This document shows, in pieces, positions 55,001-60,773 of a stretch of DNA of 64,000 nucleotides. The DNA lies in contig NC_092572.1 in NCBI RefSeq assembly GCF_037975245.1, positions 28,939,989 to 29,003,988 of the forward strand. Reading direction: 5' to 3'. The translations under genes were made by a program, and so were the position numbers. Numbering within the stretch: position 1 is the stretch's first letter; each line of letters starts with the position of its first letter. The stretch is from Apostichopus japonicus. Lineage: Eukaryota; Echinodermata; Holothuroidea; Aspidochirotida; Stichopodidae. The notes beneath the pieces were generated by a model. It had not been told where the DNA came from. It searched no databases and saw only the letters and a program-made list of their open reading frames with translations.

Positions 55001-56318
55001 CCATTTGTGTGTGCCAGATGGGGATGTGCACCAGTTGTAAATATTTAAACAAATTCCACACTACAAGCATATCTATATGTGCAAACTCCATTAGTGCTCG
55101 TTTCATCTGCAATCATGCAATATGAAGAAATGCTCCCAGAACGAGCAAATTGCAAACATTTCTAAACAAATTACATGAGGCATTTTGGGTGGCTCAATGC
55201 CATTCCTTGTAATTATGTGCAAGGGCTACATGGTGCAACGTGCAACTAGGTCATGCATTGCGTATATATTGAGTGTGCTACACACGTCAGTTGGGTGGTG
55301 ACTCACGACTTGTCACCAATTTTTGTTTCATAATGTTCTTGATTTGCTCGTTCCGGGTCTGCACATGTGCAAATGAGTCGGGAAAAGCAATATTATTTAT
55401 TTTAATCACATTTGAGAGACATCTAGCTTGTCACAACCATTAGAGTTTTTCTGATTCATTCCGCAGTATGGTCATGGATCTTTTTCAAGTTGCCTCATTA
55501 CCAGTGATTTTCCTGAACCAAGTCACCATAGTATCTTAATGGGGGTGGTGGGAGGGAAGAATTCACAAACTCCTTTGAGTGACACTCAGGGAATTTATTC
55601 TGTATCATGCTTCAATATGCTTTTTCGGCCGAGAATCTCGCAAATCAATTCAATGAGTTTTTCATAGATAAAGTTGCTTCCATTCACCAACGTTTCGATA
55701 ATAACGTCAGTTGGACGGACATAATGGAAGCCGATGATACCTTTAATGGAGAATGCCTTTCACAATTTGAACCCACCAATGAGACTGAGATACGGGAATT
55801 AATTCTTCGTGTACCAAATAAATCGTGTTCCATGGATCCTTTGCCAACATGGATATTGAAGAGGTGTGTCGATGATTTGCTCCCAATTATTACAGCCATT
55901 GTTAATAAATCCCTAGCCGAGTCTCTCGTTCCGCCATCATTCAAACAGTCGTGTTTGACTCCACTCCTGAAAAAAACTGGATTGAACAACGACTCTCTTT
56001 TAAATTACCGACCTGTTTCGCAATTACCATTTGTGTCGAAACTAGTTGAAAGAGTCGTTGCAAACAGATTAAGTCACCACCTAGCTGTAAATGCACTGCA
56101 CGATACCTACCAGTCTGCCTACAGGCAACACCACTCAACGGAGTCCGCTCTTTTGAAGGTGCACAACAACATAGCAGTTTCACTTGATTCGAAGTTTAAT
56201 GTGGCTCTTATCTTACTTGACTTGTCCGCTGCTTTCGATGTCATCGACCACCAAATTTTGTTTCAACGTCTGGAAAAATTTTTGGGGGTTACACTAAATG
56301 CATTAAGCTGGTTTATAT

Positions 56319-56353
<35 letters not shown>

Positions 56354-58419
56354 CAGGAAGAAAGCAATGGGTCAAAATTGGCCAGACTTCGTCGACAGCT
56401 GTACAACTTAGCAGTGGCGTCCCACAAGGCTCAGTACTTGGCCCCATCATTTATTGTATGTTCACCAAACCATTGTGTGAAATCATAAAGCGGCACCAAG
56501 TCAACTACCACTGCTACGCCGATGATACGCAACTCTACTTACAGTTCGATCCCAAAATGCCATGGACAGAAATACAAGAAAAGTTGCAGGAATGTGTAAA
56601 CAATGTTGGGATGTGGTTGAGGAGAAACAAACTTATGTTAAATGATGTTAAAACGGAACTTATTATTTTTTCACCTAAAACCCAAATGAAAGACAATGTA
56701 ACTCCGCACATAACAGTTGGGACCAATACCATTTATCTGCATCTATTGTTAAGAATTTAGGAGTTTACTTTGACTCTCATCTTACCATGGAGACCCAAGT
56801 TAATCATATTATCTTGCTATTTCCATATTCGTAATATAGGTAGAATAAGAGATTTCATTACAACTGATGCATGTAAAATACTGGTTCAATCCCTTGTTAC
56901 CTCTCGCTTCGATTATTGCAATTCTTTACTATTTGGTATATCACAGTCTCTAACAAACCGCCTACAACGCACACAAAATTGTGCAGCTCGCCTTATATCT
57001 AGAACTCCTTGTCGCAACCACATATCTTCTGTACTGTATGAACTACATTGGTTACCTGTACGATTTAGATCAAAATTTAAAATTCTTTTACCTTTAAGGC
57101 TCTTAATCACTTGACCCCTAGTTACATCACCAATGAGACCATACCTTATATTCCGCCTAGATCCTTACGCTCAATTTACTTAGTGTGCTTTCTACCCGAT
57201 CATCAACATATGAATTTAAACGTTTTGATTATACTGCTGCCACATTATGGAATAACTTACCCCAGGACATATGCAATATTAATATAGACTTAACGCAATT
57301 CAGAAATTAAGAAATTACTTAAAACACTGTTTTTCAGAGCTGCCAACACAGATTAATGTACTTTTTATTATACTTGCTGTACATACTTAATTCAGGTGTT
57401 ATTATTGTATTTTAGTCATAATTTTTCTATTTATTTTTTAACATTTCTATCATATATTTTTCTATACAATCTTAACTTTTATACCCTTTTTAACTTTATA
57501 CTTTTATCAAATTTTTATCTTTTGCTGTAAAGCGCTTTAGAGCAATTTTTTAATTGAATAAGGCGCTACATAAATTTTGTGTAATGATAATAATAATACT
57601 AATGTATATACAGCAGGTGTCAGTTATAGTATAATTTGTAAATAAACTATAAATGGAACACAATCGATGTGAATGTTACTTCACTCTGTAATCATTTCAA
57701 CAAAAAATATTAAATACTTTAAACAGGGGACCTGATAGAGAACTGATTTAGTTTGTGTATGTTCTACTCATGTATCTAATCATATTACAGGATCTCTCCG
57801 GGAAAATTCCAAAAGAATGGAAAAAAGTAGGTAGAAATCTTGGACTACAGAACCCAGAGCTTTGTATACTTGAGAGAGATAATAACAACCAGGGACTCAA
57901 TGAAACTGTTTATCAGATGTTGTTGACTTGGAAACACAGCAATGGCAGTAAAGCCACATACAGAGTACTGGGAGAGGCTTTAATAGCAGCTGGCCGCAGA
58001 GACCTGCAAGAGATGCTGTACAAGCAGGGTAAATATCTAATGTTATACCTTAAAGGAACATAGCAATTAAATATATAACTGTTTCATACATAAAACTACT
58101 TTCTGCTACAGATACCGACTTTACCATTTAAAGTAAACTTGATTTCCTTCTGCAACATTATAACAGCAAATAAACTGTTTTGAATCTCACTTTAATAACT
58201 TTCACATTAATGAAGTGGACAGATTTTCCTCCCTTGTCTGTGTAGGGTATCTGTATCATTTGATATGCACATAAAGAACTTTAAATTGTTTATATTGATA
58301 AAGAAAAGCCATTCAGCATTCAAATATCTTGTTGTCTCTTACATATAGACCACTTTATTTCATTAAATATTTGTTTAACTCATCTCACCTGTTCAGCTGG
58401 TATCAAACAAGAAAGCTAA
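1..58419 (+). CDS. NLR-like receptor gene: DED-NACHT-cassette linker-beta domain-Death domain (30-exon model, 5' partial)
   Basis: The gene is assembled from exons 1-193, 1846-3584, 4285-4487, 5407-5483, 7480-7538, 8685-8745, 9288-9352, sixteen cassette exons between 11823 and 44725, then 44992-45049, 46170-46372, 46750-46890, 48073-48222, 51757-51906, 57791-58028 and 58397-58419. Every junction has GT/AG borders and the phases chain without a break (total 5,169 nt, 1,722 codons plus stop from the window edge). NACHT proteins of the STAND ATPase class act as cytoplasmic immune or death sensors; DED and DD domains recruit death-fold partners. The C-terminal Death domain behind a beta-rich domain is unusual for an NLR, and no leucine-rich repeats are visible. 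The exon chain is my reading of splice sites; no transcript supports it. The small exons 7480-7538, the B' exons and the terminal exon are the weakest links. The real start codon lies upstream of the window. Confidence 0.8.
600..1250 (+). repeat. dispersed AGGTCA repeat family, copy 1
   Basis: Several degenerate units recur: a GTGAAAAC..TTGTAAACACAATATCTC segment, a TACAAGAAGCCTA segment and a GGTCAAAGGTCATTTG segment. The same order recurs near 5140, 7860-8240, 10060-10530, 47400-47480 and 53560-53690. Confidence 0.6.
1265..1560. repeat. A-rich degenerate tandem repeat
   Basis: Irregular units of roughly 20-27 bp built on CATCAAAAAG/AAATTT phrases; low complexity with no coding potential. 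Confidence 0.5.
1846..3584 (+). CDS. NACHT ATPase exon with winged-helix/HD2 region
   Basis: This exon holds the nucleotide-binding engine. Numbering from the Met codon at 1905: Walker A GQPGSGKT at 64-71; Walker B YLILDGLEE at about 137-145 with acidic Asp141 and Glu144/145; a sensor-1-like stretch IVIITAR at 171-177; and LCNVPLL at about 231-237, containing the conserved Pro of the NACHT helical domain. At about 419-435 FLHKLIQEWFAAKYLA is the classic NLR motif after the winged helix. The acceptor TTTTAAAG at 1845 and donor AAAG|GTAAAG at 3585 bound the exon. The ATG at 1905 is internal, since the frame is open back to the acceptor and continues the DED exon. An oddity is a roughly 75-residue Ser/Thr/Lys-rich insert (about residues 338-412) just before the FLHK motif. 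No catalytic motif residue looks lost. Confidence 0.96.
3585..4284 (+). other. intron
   Basis: A 700-bp intron between the NACHT exon and the next helical exon; nothing else seen. Confidence 0.7.
4285..4487 (+). CDS. helical exon following NACHT
   Basis: The acceptor TTCTCCAG|ATT follows the phase-0 end of the NACHT exon and the donor GCACG|GTGAGG leaves phase 2. The peptide (about 67 residues) is helix-rich: SHVVEEITEKALILKAD, then LGVLNTLRAIEVNRW and YEDLIKFIINNEK. It most likely extends the helical HD2 region of the receptor. It does not show the LxxLxLxxN pattern of leucine-rich repeats. No family is recognised beyond that. Confidence 0.85.
4488..5406 (+). other. intron
   Basis: Contains one clean AGGTCA direct repeat with 4-bp spacing at 5144-5159; nothing else recognised. 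Confidence 0.6.
5407..5483 (+). CDS. short exon continuing the post-NACHT region
   Basis: A T-rich tract ending TTTCGCAG precedes the exon; its first base completes an Arg codon with the CG left by 4285-4487. The peptide contains LLLPSPPVAVYDEKDL and KHLQSRNIS. The donor TTTCAG|GTAACA leaves phase 1. The strong polypyrimidine tract and phase agreement on the left side support it. Confidence 0.75.
5484..7479 (+). other. intron carrying the SINE
   Basis: Apart from the SINE at 6465-6728 nothing coding is recognised. Confidence 0.6.
6465..6728 (-). mobile_element. tRNA-derived SINE
   Basis: Read on the minus strand, the element starts near 6728 with a tRNA-like head. It has an A box (TAGCCTAGTGG) at about 6709-6719, a tripled TTAGTGG stretch, a B box (GGTTCGATTCC) at 6649-6659, then a non-tRNA body. 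It ends in a CATA-type short repeat at about 6467-6485. Pol III boxes, spacing and simple-repeat tail are typical of a SINE. It lies in the 5484-7479 intron. The two minus-strand reading frames over it are not genes. Confidence 0.85.
7480..7538 (+). CDS. short exon, helix/strand segment
   Basis: The acceptor CTCATTTCAG and donor GGATG|GTGAGA bound 59 nt that take phase 1 in and give phase 0 out, as the neighbours require. The peptide reads VEWIIGNLIHTLNVTTGEWM. It is short, so support comes only from splice sites and phase; a skipped or different exon in this 3-kb interval cannot be excluded. Confidence 0.55.
7539..8684 (+). other. intron with dispersed AGGTCA repeat
   Basis: About 7860-8240 holds degenerate copies of the dispersed family, including AGGTCATGTGAGGTCA near 8090. 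No gene seen. Confidence 0.6.
8685..8745 (+). CDS. Ser-rich linker exon
   Basis: The acceptor TTCATTAG and donor TCTCTG|GTGAGT bound 61 nt (phase 0 in, phase 1 out). It encodes a basic, Ser-rich peptide including RMSAKSSSLKPIS. The composition matches the later cassette exons, suggesting that the linker begins here. Confidence 0.6.
9288..9352 (+). CDS. acidic/polar linker exon
   Basis: The acceptor CAACAAAAG and donor GGAACC|GTAAGT bound 65 nt (phase 1 in, phase 0 out). The peptide is polar (DETNTTVEQQEDKGN) and ends DVPSKGT, which echoes the VPS/NVPH core of the cassettes. From here every exon up to 44725 is phase 0-0. Confidence 0.68.
9431..9570 (+). repeat. dispersed repeat, copy paired with 52368-52511
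   Basis: Both copies share, in order, GCTGACACACATGT, CACAATGTTGGTTCA, CAATAAATTA and ACAGTTTCAACCA. It lies in the 9353-11822 intron; otherwise that interval holds an AGGTCA-family copy at about 10020-10530 and the long minisatellite. Confidence 0.7.
10060..10530 (+). repeat. dispersed AGGTCA repeat family copy
   Basis: Shows the same phrase order as 600-1250 (TTGTAAACA, then TTTTGTGGAGGACAAAGG, then GTGAAA). It runs directly up to the first minisatellite. Confidence 0.6.
10580..11770 (+). repeat. 36-bp minisatellite, long array 1 (about 32 units)
   Basis: The consensus unit is 36 bp, translated as MSMSTHNYGRTG in one frame; the last units are a 30-bp form (MGTHNYARTG). Because 36 and 30 are multiples of 3 and the unit lacks stops in some frames, long frames appear on both strands. 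Unit differences (T/S, M/L, N/H) are mostly amino-acid-changing, so there is no sign of protein-level constraint. I read it as intronic VNTR DNA directly upstream of exon B'1. Confidence 0.85.
11823..11942 (+). CDS. cassette exon B'1 (40 codons)
   Basis: B' is a variant of exon B that shares its 3' three-quarters (SVPSKSGNVPH..KR core) and its donor ATGATG|GTAAAG. Its first 11 codons differ and its acceptor is ATTGAAG, lacking the good pyrimidine tract of B. It sits about 55 bp after the longest 36-bp minisatellite. The frame is open in all three B' copies, but the weak acceptor means this may be a decayed exon. Confidence 0.5.
12746..13160 (+). repeat. 36-bp minisatellite, short degenerate array
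   Basis: About 12 degenerate 30-36-bp units, some with stop codons or indels, before exon A1. The same array recurs at 17215-17630, 23817-24232, 30425-30840, 34942-35357, 39458-39873 and 43980-44395. Confidence 0.85.
13392..13490 (+). CDS. cassette exon A1 (33 codons)
   Basis: The acceptor TTTATCTGCAG and donor CGTCAC|GTAAGT give 99 nt, phase 0-0. The peptide is Ser/Pro-rich (ISASSLSGIPVPSQS), then DVPHPKKRRFR, an NLS-like basic cluster. A1 and A7 have Arg (CGC) in KKRRF where A2-A6 have His (CAC). The likely role is a flexible or regulatory linker; no domain is recognised. Confidence 0.78.
16296..16421 (+). CDS. cassette exon B1 (42 codons)
   Basis: The acceptor TTTAATTTCAG and donor ATGATG|GTAAAG give 126 nt, phase 0-0. 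The peptide has AASSPSDSSVPSKSGN, then VPHSQKRCKNK and EVKDVPMM. The core ASSxS...VPSxS..VPH..KR is shared with exon A, so A and B descend from one ancestral exon. Confidence 0.8.
17215..17630 (+). repeat. short minisatellite array, unit 1/2 boundary
   Basis: Near-copy of 12746-13160. Confidence 0.85.
17862..17960 (+). CDS. cassette exon A2
   Basis: Same borders, phase and peptide as A1, except KKRHF in place of KKRRF (CGC to CAC). Confidence 0.78.
20824..20949 (+). CDS. cassette exon B2
   Basis: Same borders and peptide as B1; phase 0-0. Confidence 0.8.
21751..22830 (+). repeat. 36-bp minisatellite, long array 2
   Basis: About 30 units. Some carry the AACGGGG variant, and one 30-bp unit near 22459 results from a 6-bp loss relative to array 3. 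It lies between B2 and B'2. Confidence 0.85.
22893..23012 (+). CDS. cassette exon B'2
   Basis: Second B' copy, again about 55-60 bp after a long minisatellite (21751-22830). The frame is open. One codon differs from B'1 (ACA, as in B, in place of ATA near the KNKS motif). Confidence 0.5.
23817..24232 (+). repeat. short minisatellite array
   Basis: Near-copy of 12746-13160, before exon A3. Confidence 0.85.
24464..24562 (+). CDS. cassette exon A3
   Basis: Matches A2 in sequence, acceptor CTGCAG and donor CAC|GTAAGT; phase 0-0. Confidence 0.78.
27426..27551 (+). CDS. cassette exon B3
   Basis: Matches B2 in sequence, acceptor ATTTCAG and donor ATGATG|GTAAAG; phase 0-0. Confidence 0.8.
28354..29438 (+). 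repeat. 36-bp minisatellite, long array 3
   Basis: Nearly identical to long array 2, including the AACGGGG block, showing recent duplication of the whole long unit. It precedes B'3. Confidence 0.85.
29501..29620 (+). CDS. cassette exon B'3
   Basis: Third B' copy, following the long minisatellite at 28354-29438. Open frame, weak ATTGAAG acceptor, standard B donor. Confidence 0.5.
30425..30840 (+). repeat. short minisatellite array
   Basis: Near-copy of 12746-13160, before exon A4. Confidence 0.85.
31072..31170 (+). CDS. cassette exon A4
   Basis: Matches A2/A3 (KKRHF form), phase 0-0, CAC|GTAAGT donor. Confidence 0.78.
33196..33225. promoter_or_regulatory. perfect 30-bp palindrome with central CRE (unit 4)
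   Basis: Each arm reads TGTGACTTACGTGAC on its own strand, with TGACGTCA at the centre (33207-33214). It overlaps a second inverted pair (GTCACGTAAGT near 33173 with ACTTACGTGAC). It could bind bZIP factors or form a hairpin; function is unknown. Confidence 0.6.
34023..34148 (+). CDS. cassette exon B4
   Basis: Matches B1-B3, phase 0-0. Confidence 0.8.
34942..35357 (+). repeat. short minisatellite array
   Basis: Near-copy of 12746-13160, before exon A5. Confidence 0.85.
35589..35687 (+). CDS. cassette exon A5
   Basis: Matches A4 (KKRHF form), phase 0-0. Confidence 0.78.
37712..37741. promoter_or_regulatory. perfect 30-bp palindrome (unit 5)
   Basis: Same palindrome as at 33196. Confidence 0.6.
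38539..38664 (+). CDS. cassette exon B5
   Basis: Matches B4, phase 0-0. Confidence 0.8.
39458..39873 (+). repeat. short minisatellite array
   Basis: Near-copy of 12746-13160, before exon A6. Confidence 0.85.
40105..40203 (+). CDS. cassette exon A6
   Basis: Matches A5 (KKRHF form), phase 0-0. Confidence 0.78.
42228..42257. promoter_or_regulatory. perfect 30-bp palindrome (unit 6)
   Basis: Same palindrome as at 33196. In units 1-3 the right arm is mutated (CACGAAAG), but the CRE core is kept (for example 15526-15533). Confidence 0.6.
43054..43179 (+). CDS. cassette exon B6
   Basis: Same peptide as the other B exons. The acceptor reads TTTTAG instead of TTTCAG, a tolerated change that could weaken inclusion. 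Confidence 0.78.
43980..44395 (+). repeat. short minisatellite array
   Basis: Near-copy of 12746-13160, before exon A7. Confidence 0.85.
44406..44840 (+). repeat. partial unit 7 and array edge
   Basis: Carries exon A7. Homology to the other A flanks ends near 44785, then about 45 bp (44793-44840) match the TATGAAACTGGGTTGATT segment normally found about 0.5 kb after a B exon. This marks a duplication or deletion breakpoint. Confidence 0.8.
44627..44725 (+). CDS. cassette exon A7 (last cassette)
   Basis: KKRRF form like A1, phase 0-0. Unit homology stops about 60 bp after its donor (near 44785), where the sequence jumps to a fragment resembling another part of the unit. Confidence 0.78.
44992..45049 (+). 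CDS. short linker exon after the array
   Basis: The acceptor TGTTTTTCAG and donor GGAACAG|GTTAGT bound 58 nt (phase 0 in, phase 1 out). The peptide is polar: SKMNSSGTVHEEQGSMIGT. Its last base completes a Gly codon with the next exon. Confidence 0.75.
45050..46169 (+). other. intron
   Basis: About 1.1 kb with no recognised feature. Confidence 0.6.
46170..46372 (+). CDS. beta-rich domain, exon 1 of 3
   Basis: The acceptor ACCCTTCAG and donor GAAGAG|GTAAGT bound 203 nt (phase 1 in, phase 0 out). After a polar lead (THPLLEPQLDTPYELNE) the peptide alternates hydrophobic strands: CIWENVDI, KRIVLYAAIHL, AIVHIDVGYYLDLEGC. With the next two exons it forms a compact domain of about 160 residues directly before the linker and Death domain. 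Its place resembles that of UPA/ZU5 beta-sandwich domains ahead of death folds in PIDD, UNC5 and NLRP1-type proteins, but I do not recognise the family from sequence. Confidence 0.86.
46373..46749 (+). other. intron
   Basis: Intron inside the beta-rich domain; nothing else seen. Confidence 0.7.
46750..46890 (+). CDS. beta-rich domain, exon 2 of 3
   Basis: The acceptor CTGTTTGAAG and donor CCAAAG|GTATGG bound 141 nt, phase 0-0. Strand-like segments are KVFVFQKKPWFLF and LPLKFYFVKTEP, then an acidic WNFRPDEGN turn. The aromatic, alternating pattern fits a beta-sandwich. Confidence 0.85.
46891..48072 (+). other. intron
   Basis: Contains a weak copy of the AGGTCA dispersed family (about 47400-47480); no other feature. 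Confidence 0.6.
48073..48222 (+). CDS. beta-rich domain, exon 3 of 3
   Basis: The acceptor TTTTTACCCCAG and donor CTAGAG|GTTTGT bound 150 nt, phase 0-0. The peptide has ILKGSYCTFVFNKKG, KCSFYFKAG and LTDLTFELE, again strand-rich with two Cys. No HFS or SFS autoprocessing motif of the PIDD/FIIND kind is present here. Confidence 0.88.
49125..51034. mobile_element. non-autonomous TIR element with subterminal CCAGGAAAAGCC arrays
   Basis: Termini are inverted: TCCCAGACGAA at 49125-49135 and TTCGTCTGGGA at about 51024-51034. Subterminal blocks are inverted too: on the left many copies of CCAGGAAAAGCC/AAAAGCCTGG (49140-49505), on the right TTTTCCTG/GGCTTTTCC copies (50610-50960) in units of about 120 bp. 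The roughly 1-kb core has no transposase frame. No clear target-site duplication was found. It resembles a foldback-type or subterminal-repeat-rich DNA transposon of unknown superfamily. Confidence 0.7.
50630..50960. repeat. tandem repeat of about 120 bp within the TIR element
   Basis: Three near-copies carry GGCTTTTCCTGCCTAGCC, AGGACAGCATT, then TGGACTTGT and GAAGCCAGGAAAA. Confidence 0.8.
51757..51906 (+). CDS. Ser-rich linker exon before the Death domain
   Basis: The acceptor CTGATGTTAG and donor CTCATG|GTAATA bound 150 nt, phase 0-0. It starts with DGGKDSAASSSEK, then LSQSQKKTCHES, resembling the A/B cassette core, and ends IDLEVSDKDLM, which leads directly into the first helix of the Death domain. 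It is probably a diverged single-copy relative of the cassettes. Confidence 0.85.
52046..52082. repeat. (TA)n microsatellite
   Basis: About 18 uninterrupted TA units. Confidence 0.95.
52368..52511 (+). repeat. dispersed repeat, second copy of 9431-9570
   Basis: Shares the phrase order listed for 9431-9570, in the same orientation. Confidence 0.7.
53560..53690 (+). repeat. dispersed AGGTCA repeat family copy
   Basis: Contains CATTTGAGGTCAACAGAGGT and the GTCTGAAAACTTGTG phrase typical of the family. Confidence 0.55.
54172..54624. mobile_element. 453-bp MITE with 6-bp target duplication
   Basis: Termini CAGGCATGAGACT and AGTCTCATCCCTG are inverted with one mismatch, flanked on both sides by TAATTG (54166-54171 and 54625-54630). 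The interior has T-homopolymer stretches (54208-54300) and GGGGAGGGGGACACCCCTCC near 54534. No coding capacity; the minus-strand Lys-rich frame over it is poly-T read backwards. Confidence 0.85.
55600..57600 (+). pseudogene. LINE reverse transcriptase remnant (L2/CR1-like), 5' truncated and frameshifted
   Basis: The reverse-transcriptase part is readable in pieces: NYRPVSQLPFVSKLVERVV and ALILLDLSAAFDVIDH in the frame at 55607-56330; SSGVPQGSVLGP and the catalytic CYADDTQLYL in the frame starting 56350; RFDYCNSLLFG and ELHWLPV in the piece 56770-57114; then TLWNNLP in another frame. A TA microsatellite (56321-56351) interrupts the palm, and at least two further frame changes lie near 56740-56820. 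The 3' end has TGTAAAGCGCTTTAGAG and GGCGCTACATAAAT followed by TAA/ATA repeats, the tail style of L2-type elements. No endonuclease domain is present. It is a dead insertion in the intron before the Death domain. Confidence 0.9.
56321..56351. repeat. (TA)n microsatellite inside the LINE
   Basis: About 15 TA units split the reverse-transcriptase reading frame. Confidence 0.95.
57791..58028 (+). CDS. Death domain exon
   Basis: The acceptor CATATTACAG and donor AAGCAGG|GTAAAT bound 238 nt (phase 0 in, phase 1 out). The 79-residue peptide is a textbook Death domain: IPKEWKKVGRNLGLQNPELC (helices 1-2), then VYQMLLTWKHSNGSKAT (helix 4 and turn), then LGEALIAAGRRDLQEMLYK (helices 5-6). DDs recruit adaptors or kinases through homotypic binding. 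Here it is C-terminal, unlike most NLR effector domains. The LINE insertion lies in the intron just upstream. Confidence 0.95.
58397..58419 (+). CDS. candidate terminal exon
   Basis: A pyrimidine-rich acceptor (CTCACCTGTTCAG) joins the phase-1 end of the Death-domain exon; seven codons (AGIKQES) then TAA. It fits a protein that stops just after helix 6. The exon is tiny, so only the splice site and phase support it. The alternative is 58926-58987. Confidence 0.5.
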
Positions 58420-58925
58420 TGAGTGGCTAGAAACAGGTGGGAGTTCATACTGAGGTAAAAGCGTCCAATATGCAGCCAGTTCATTCTGCTAGTCGGACGT
58501 AAGCGATCTCATAAGTGCTCATTTCCTGGAGGAAGAAATACGATAGTGAGACGACTTGTAGTGTTCTTTACAAACAATTGACAGATTCTTGAAGGAAAGA
58601 AAATATGTTAAGTCAAGGTGAGAACATTTTAAACATTGTAACTATGATAACTCATATTTGAAATTTTTAAAATGGGAGTTGAGAGTACCTGACTTGAATG
58701 GATGGAGAAAATAATATTAAAAAAAACCCTAAAACTCTCTTAAAGCAATGATCACAGTTTACAGTTGTGCATTTCAGCTTTTAGACTGATATTGATAACA
58801 TTCATAACATATCAATGGTAGACTTTCATTTGTAATGAGCTTCCATCATAGTTACTGCACTATGAATATGTATATCAGTGTTCGCGTCTTTATGTTTGCA
58901 ACATTTATATCATTGATCATTTCAG

Positions 58926-58987
58926 AGTCAGTAGGTATGACTGGATCAGAGATCTCTATTGGAATTGGAAAGCAATATTCAAACAAG
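58926..58987 (+). CDS. possible alternative 3' exon
   Basis: The acceptor ATCATTTCAG and donor AACAAG|GTACAA bound 62 nt that also accept the phase-1 end of the Death-domain exon (GAG Glu codon), giving ESVGMTGSEIS and GKQYSNK and leaving phase 0. A following acceptor near 59244 (CTTTATAG|ATGCTTACATGA) would add three codons and stop. It competes with 58397-58419. Confidence 0.3.
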
Positions 58988-60337
58988 GTACAAGAGATTC
59001 CTACATTTTTACTGTTTGATGTATTTCTGGTCTCATTACTAATAAGCACGATTGATTGGTCTTCTACCGCTAGATACAAGACCTTCTCAAATCATCTTGT
59101 CATAATATATATTAGTTAAATGTTAACAGTCAGATATCAAACATGGGTTTCGCCATTAGTATAATTTTAGTAGTTCTTACCTAATTACATTACAAAGTTA
59201 TGTTGATGCAACTGCTTAGTAATATGTTTTGTTGTTCTTTATAGATGCTTACATGATATCATTAACTGTATCAGCCTGGGATGTTTCTTTCTGCATATCT
59301 TACACTGTTTCAGTGTACATATAACAGCTGTATCCAAGCACATACGAAAGCATAGTGATCTTCATATTTTATGCCAGGTATGCATTGTGCATGTTTTACA
59401 CTGCTTTTGAGACATTGTTTATTCTTACCCAAATCTGCGACAGCTAAGTCAGTAGGGCTATGTTTACGCGATTCCCTAAGAAGTGCAAAGTTACATATAT
59501 TCAGTGTCTTTCCAAATAATATTAACTGATGTACCTCAATTCAAGAAGGGATGTGATTAAAGGTTCTTGACCTAATTGATGTAACAAAGCCATTTTAACC
59601 TTTTTAGCCATTAGCTATTACCAATGTTCTGTTTACCTTTAACTTTCTTTTGGGTTCATGTGTCAAATTTACTCCAGATATTAAACGTTTTTATGCTTCT
59701 TTTTCATTATTTGTTTTATTTGTTAAATCTAATAGTGGAATGACTAAATGTAATTGAGTTTGGTGACAATAGCTTTACTGTGAAACCTTTGTCAAATACA
59801 AATACTGTCAAGCTGTGGTAATTGACCAACAGGATCATTGTTAATAATTTATGAGAAAGTTGTAGTATTACCTGATGAATTAAATGTTCCTAAATATATT
59901 TCAATGTGATTAAATGTTGCTAAAAGTACTAGATTTAAAAAGAAAACTGATCTCAATGATCACCAGATACGAAATAAATCAAACCAACAGGCGAATACTA
60001 AAATAACCAATTACAAGAAACATTATATATGACGTCAGCTAGTCGTTCTCATTTTTCATAATTCAATTTGGATTTCTATACAGTGAAGAAGAGAAGATGA
60101 TTTTGACTTGAACTCCAGAAGTTTCAGACAGCATTTAAATTTGCCTTATCTACACCAGAAACGGCCATCAATGGATAAGTGAACAGACAAGATATGTAAC
60201 CATTGAAAGTATGCTAGATGAGAAGCAGCGGTATAGTAATTAATTGTAGCAGAGACACAGAGCAGGCATCATCCAGCTGTCTAACATCAATACATCTATG
60301 GCTAAGAATGAATCCAAAGGTATGGTGGGTATTGAGT

Positions 60338-60500
60338 TGTGGGGACACTGAGATCATTGGTGGAACATCTATGACTATAGAGCACTACCGTGACTACCAT
60401 TTAATGTTTGGACCAGTTGTGGGGACACTGAGATCATTGGTGGAGCATCTATGACTATAGAGCACTACTGCAATGACCAACTAATGTTTGGACCAGTTGT
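60338..60500. repeat. two tandem copies of an 80-bp sequence
   Basis: TTGTGGGGACACTGAGATCA recurs 80 bp apart; both copies end TTTGGACCAGTTGT. They differ at a few bases near CCGTGACTACC/TGCAATGACCA. Confidence 0.9.
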
Positions 60501-60773
60501 TTCAGAGCCAAGATGTTAAAGATTTCACATAATGCCATATATTAAGCTGCATTTTAACATGGAGAGAAGTTTTAATTACTCTATGCATTTATTGATGGAA
60601 AACATACTTTCTAGAATTAAGCATCTAGGTTGTCTAATAATAAAAACTAGAGGGAAGTCCACAGAATTGCATATCTCATTGCAAAATCACTTTAATGAAT
60701 AATAGCTGCTGGTCTTCAGAACAAGTTTTAAACTTCACGCCAAAGCAGGTAGGCCAAGGAACCTATAACGTCA

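Larger units (their letters stand above)
51907..57790 (+). other. intron rich in mobile DNA
   Basis: Holds a TA microsatellite, a copy of the 9431 repeat, an AGGTCA-family copy, a MITE and a LINE. 54630-55600 shows nothing recognised. Confidence 0.6.
58420..60773 (+). other. 3' flank or long 3' UTR/intron
   Basis: No convincing gene. No AATAAA was seen close after the 58419 stop (one occurs near 59972). Holds the possible alternative exon at 58926 and an 80-bp duplication. Confidence 0.5.

Noticed and set aside
58835-59119. 94-residue frame starting with a hydrophobic segment as a separate secreted protein
   Set aside because: The hydrophobic lead comes from the pyrimidine-rich stretch before an acceptor; the last part is better explained as a possible alternative exon.
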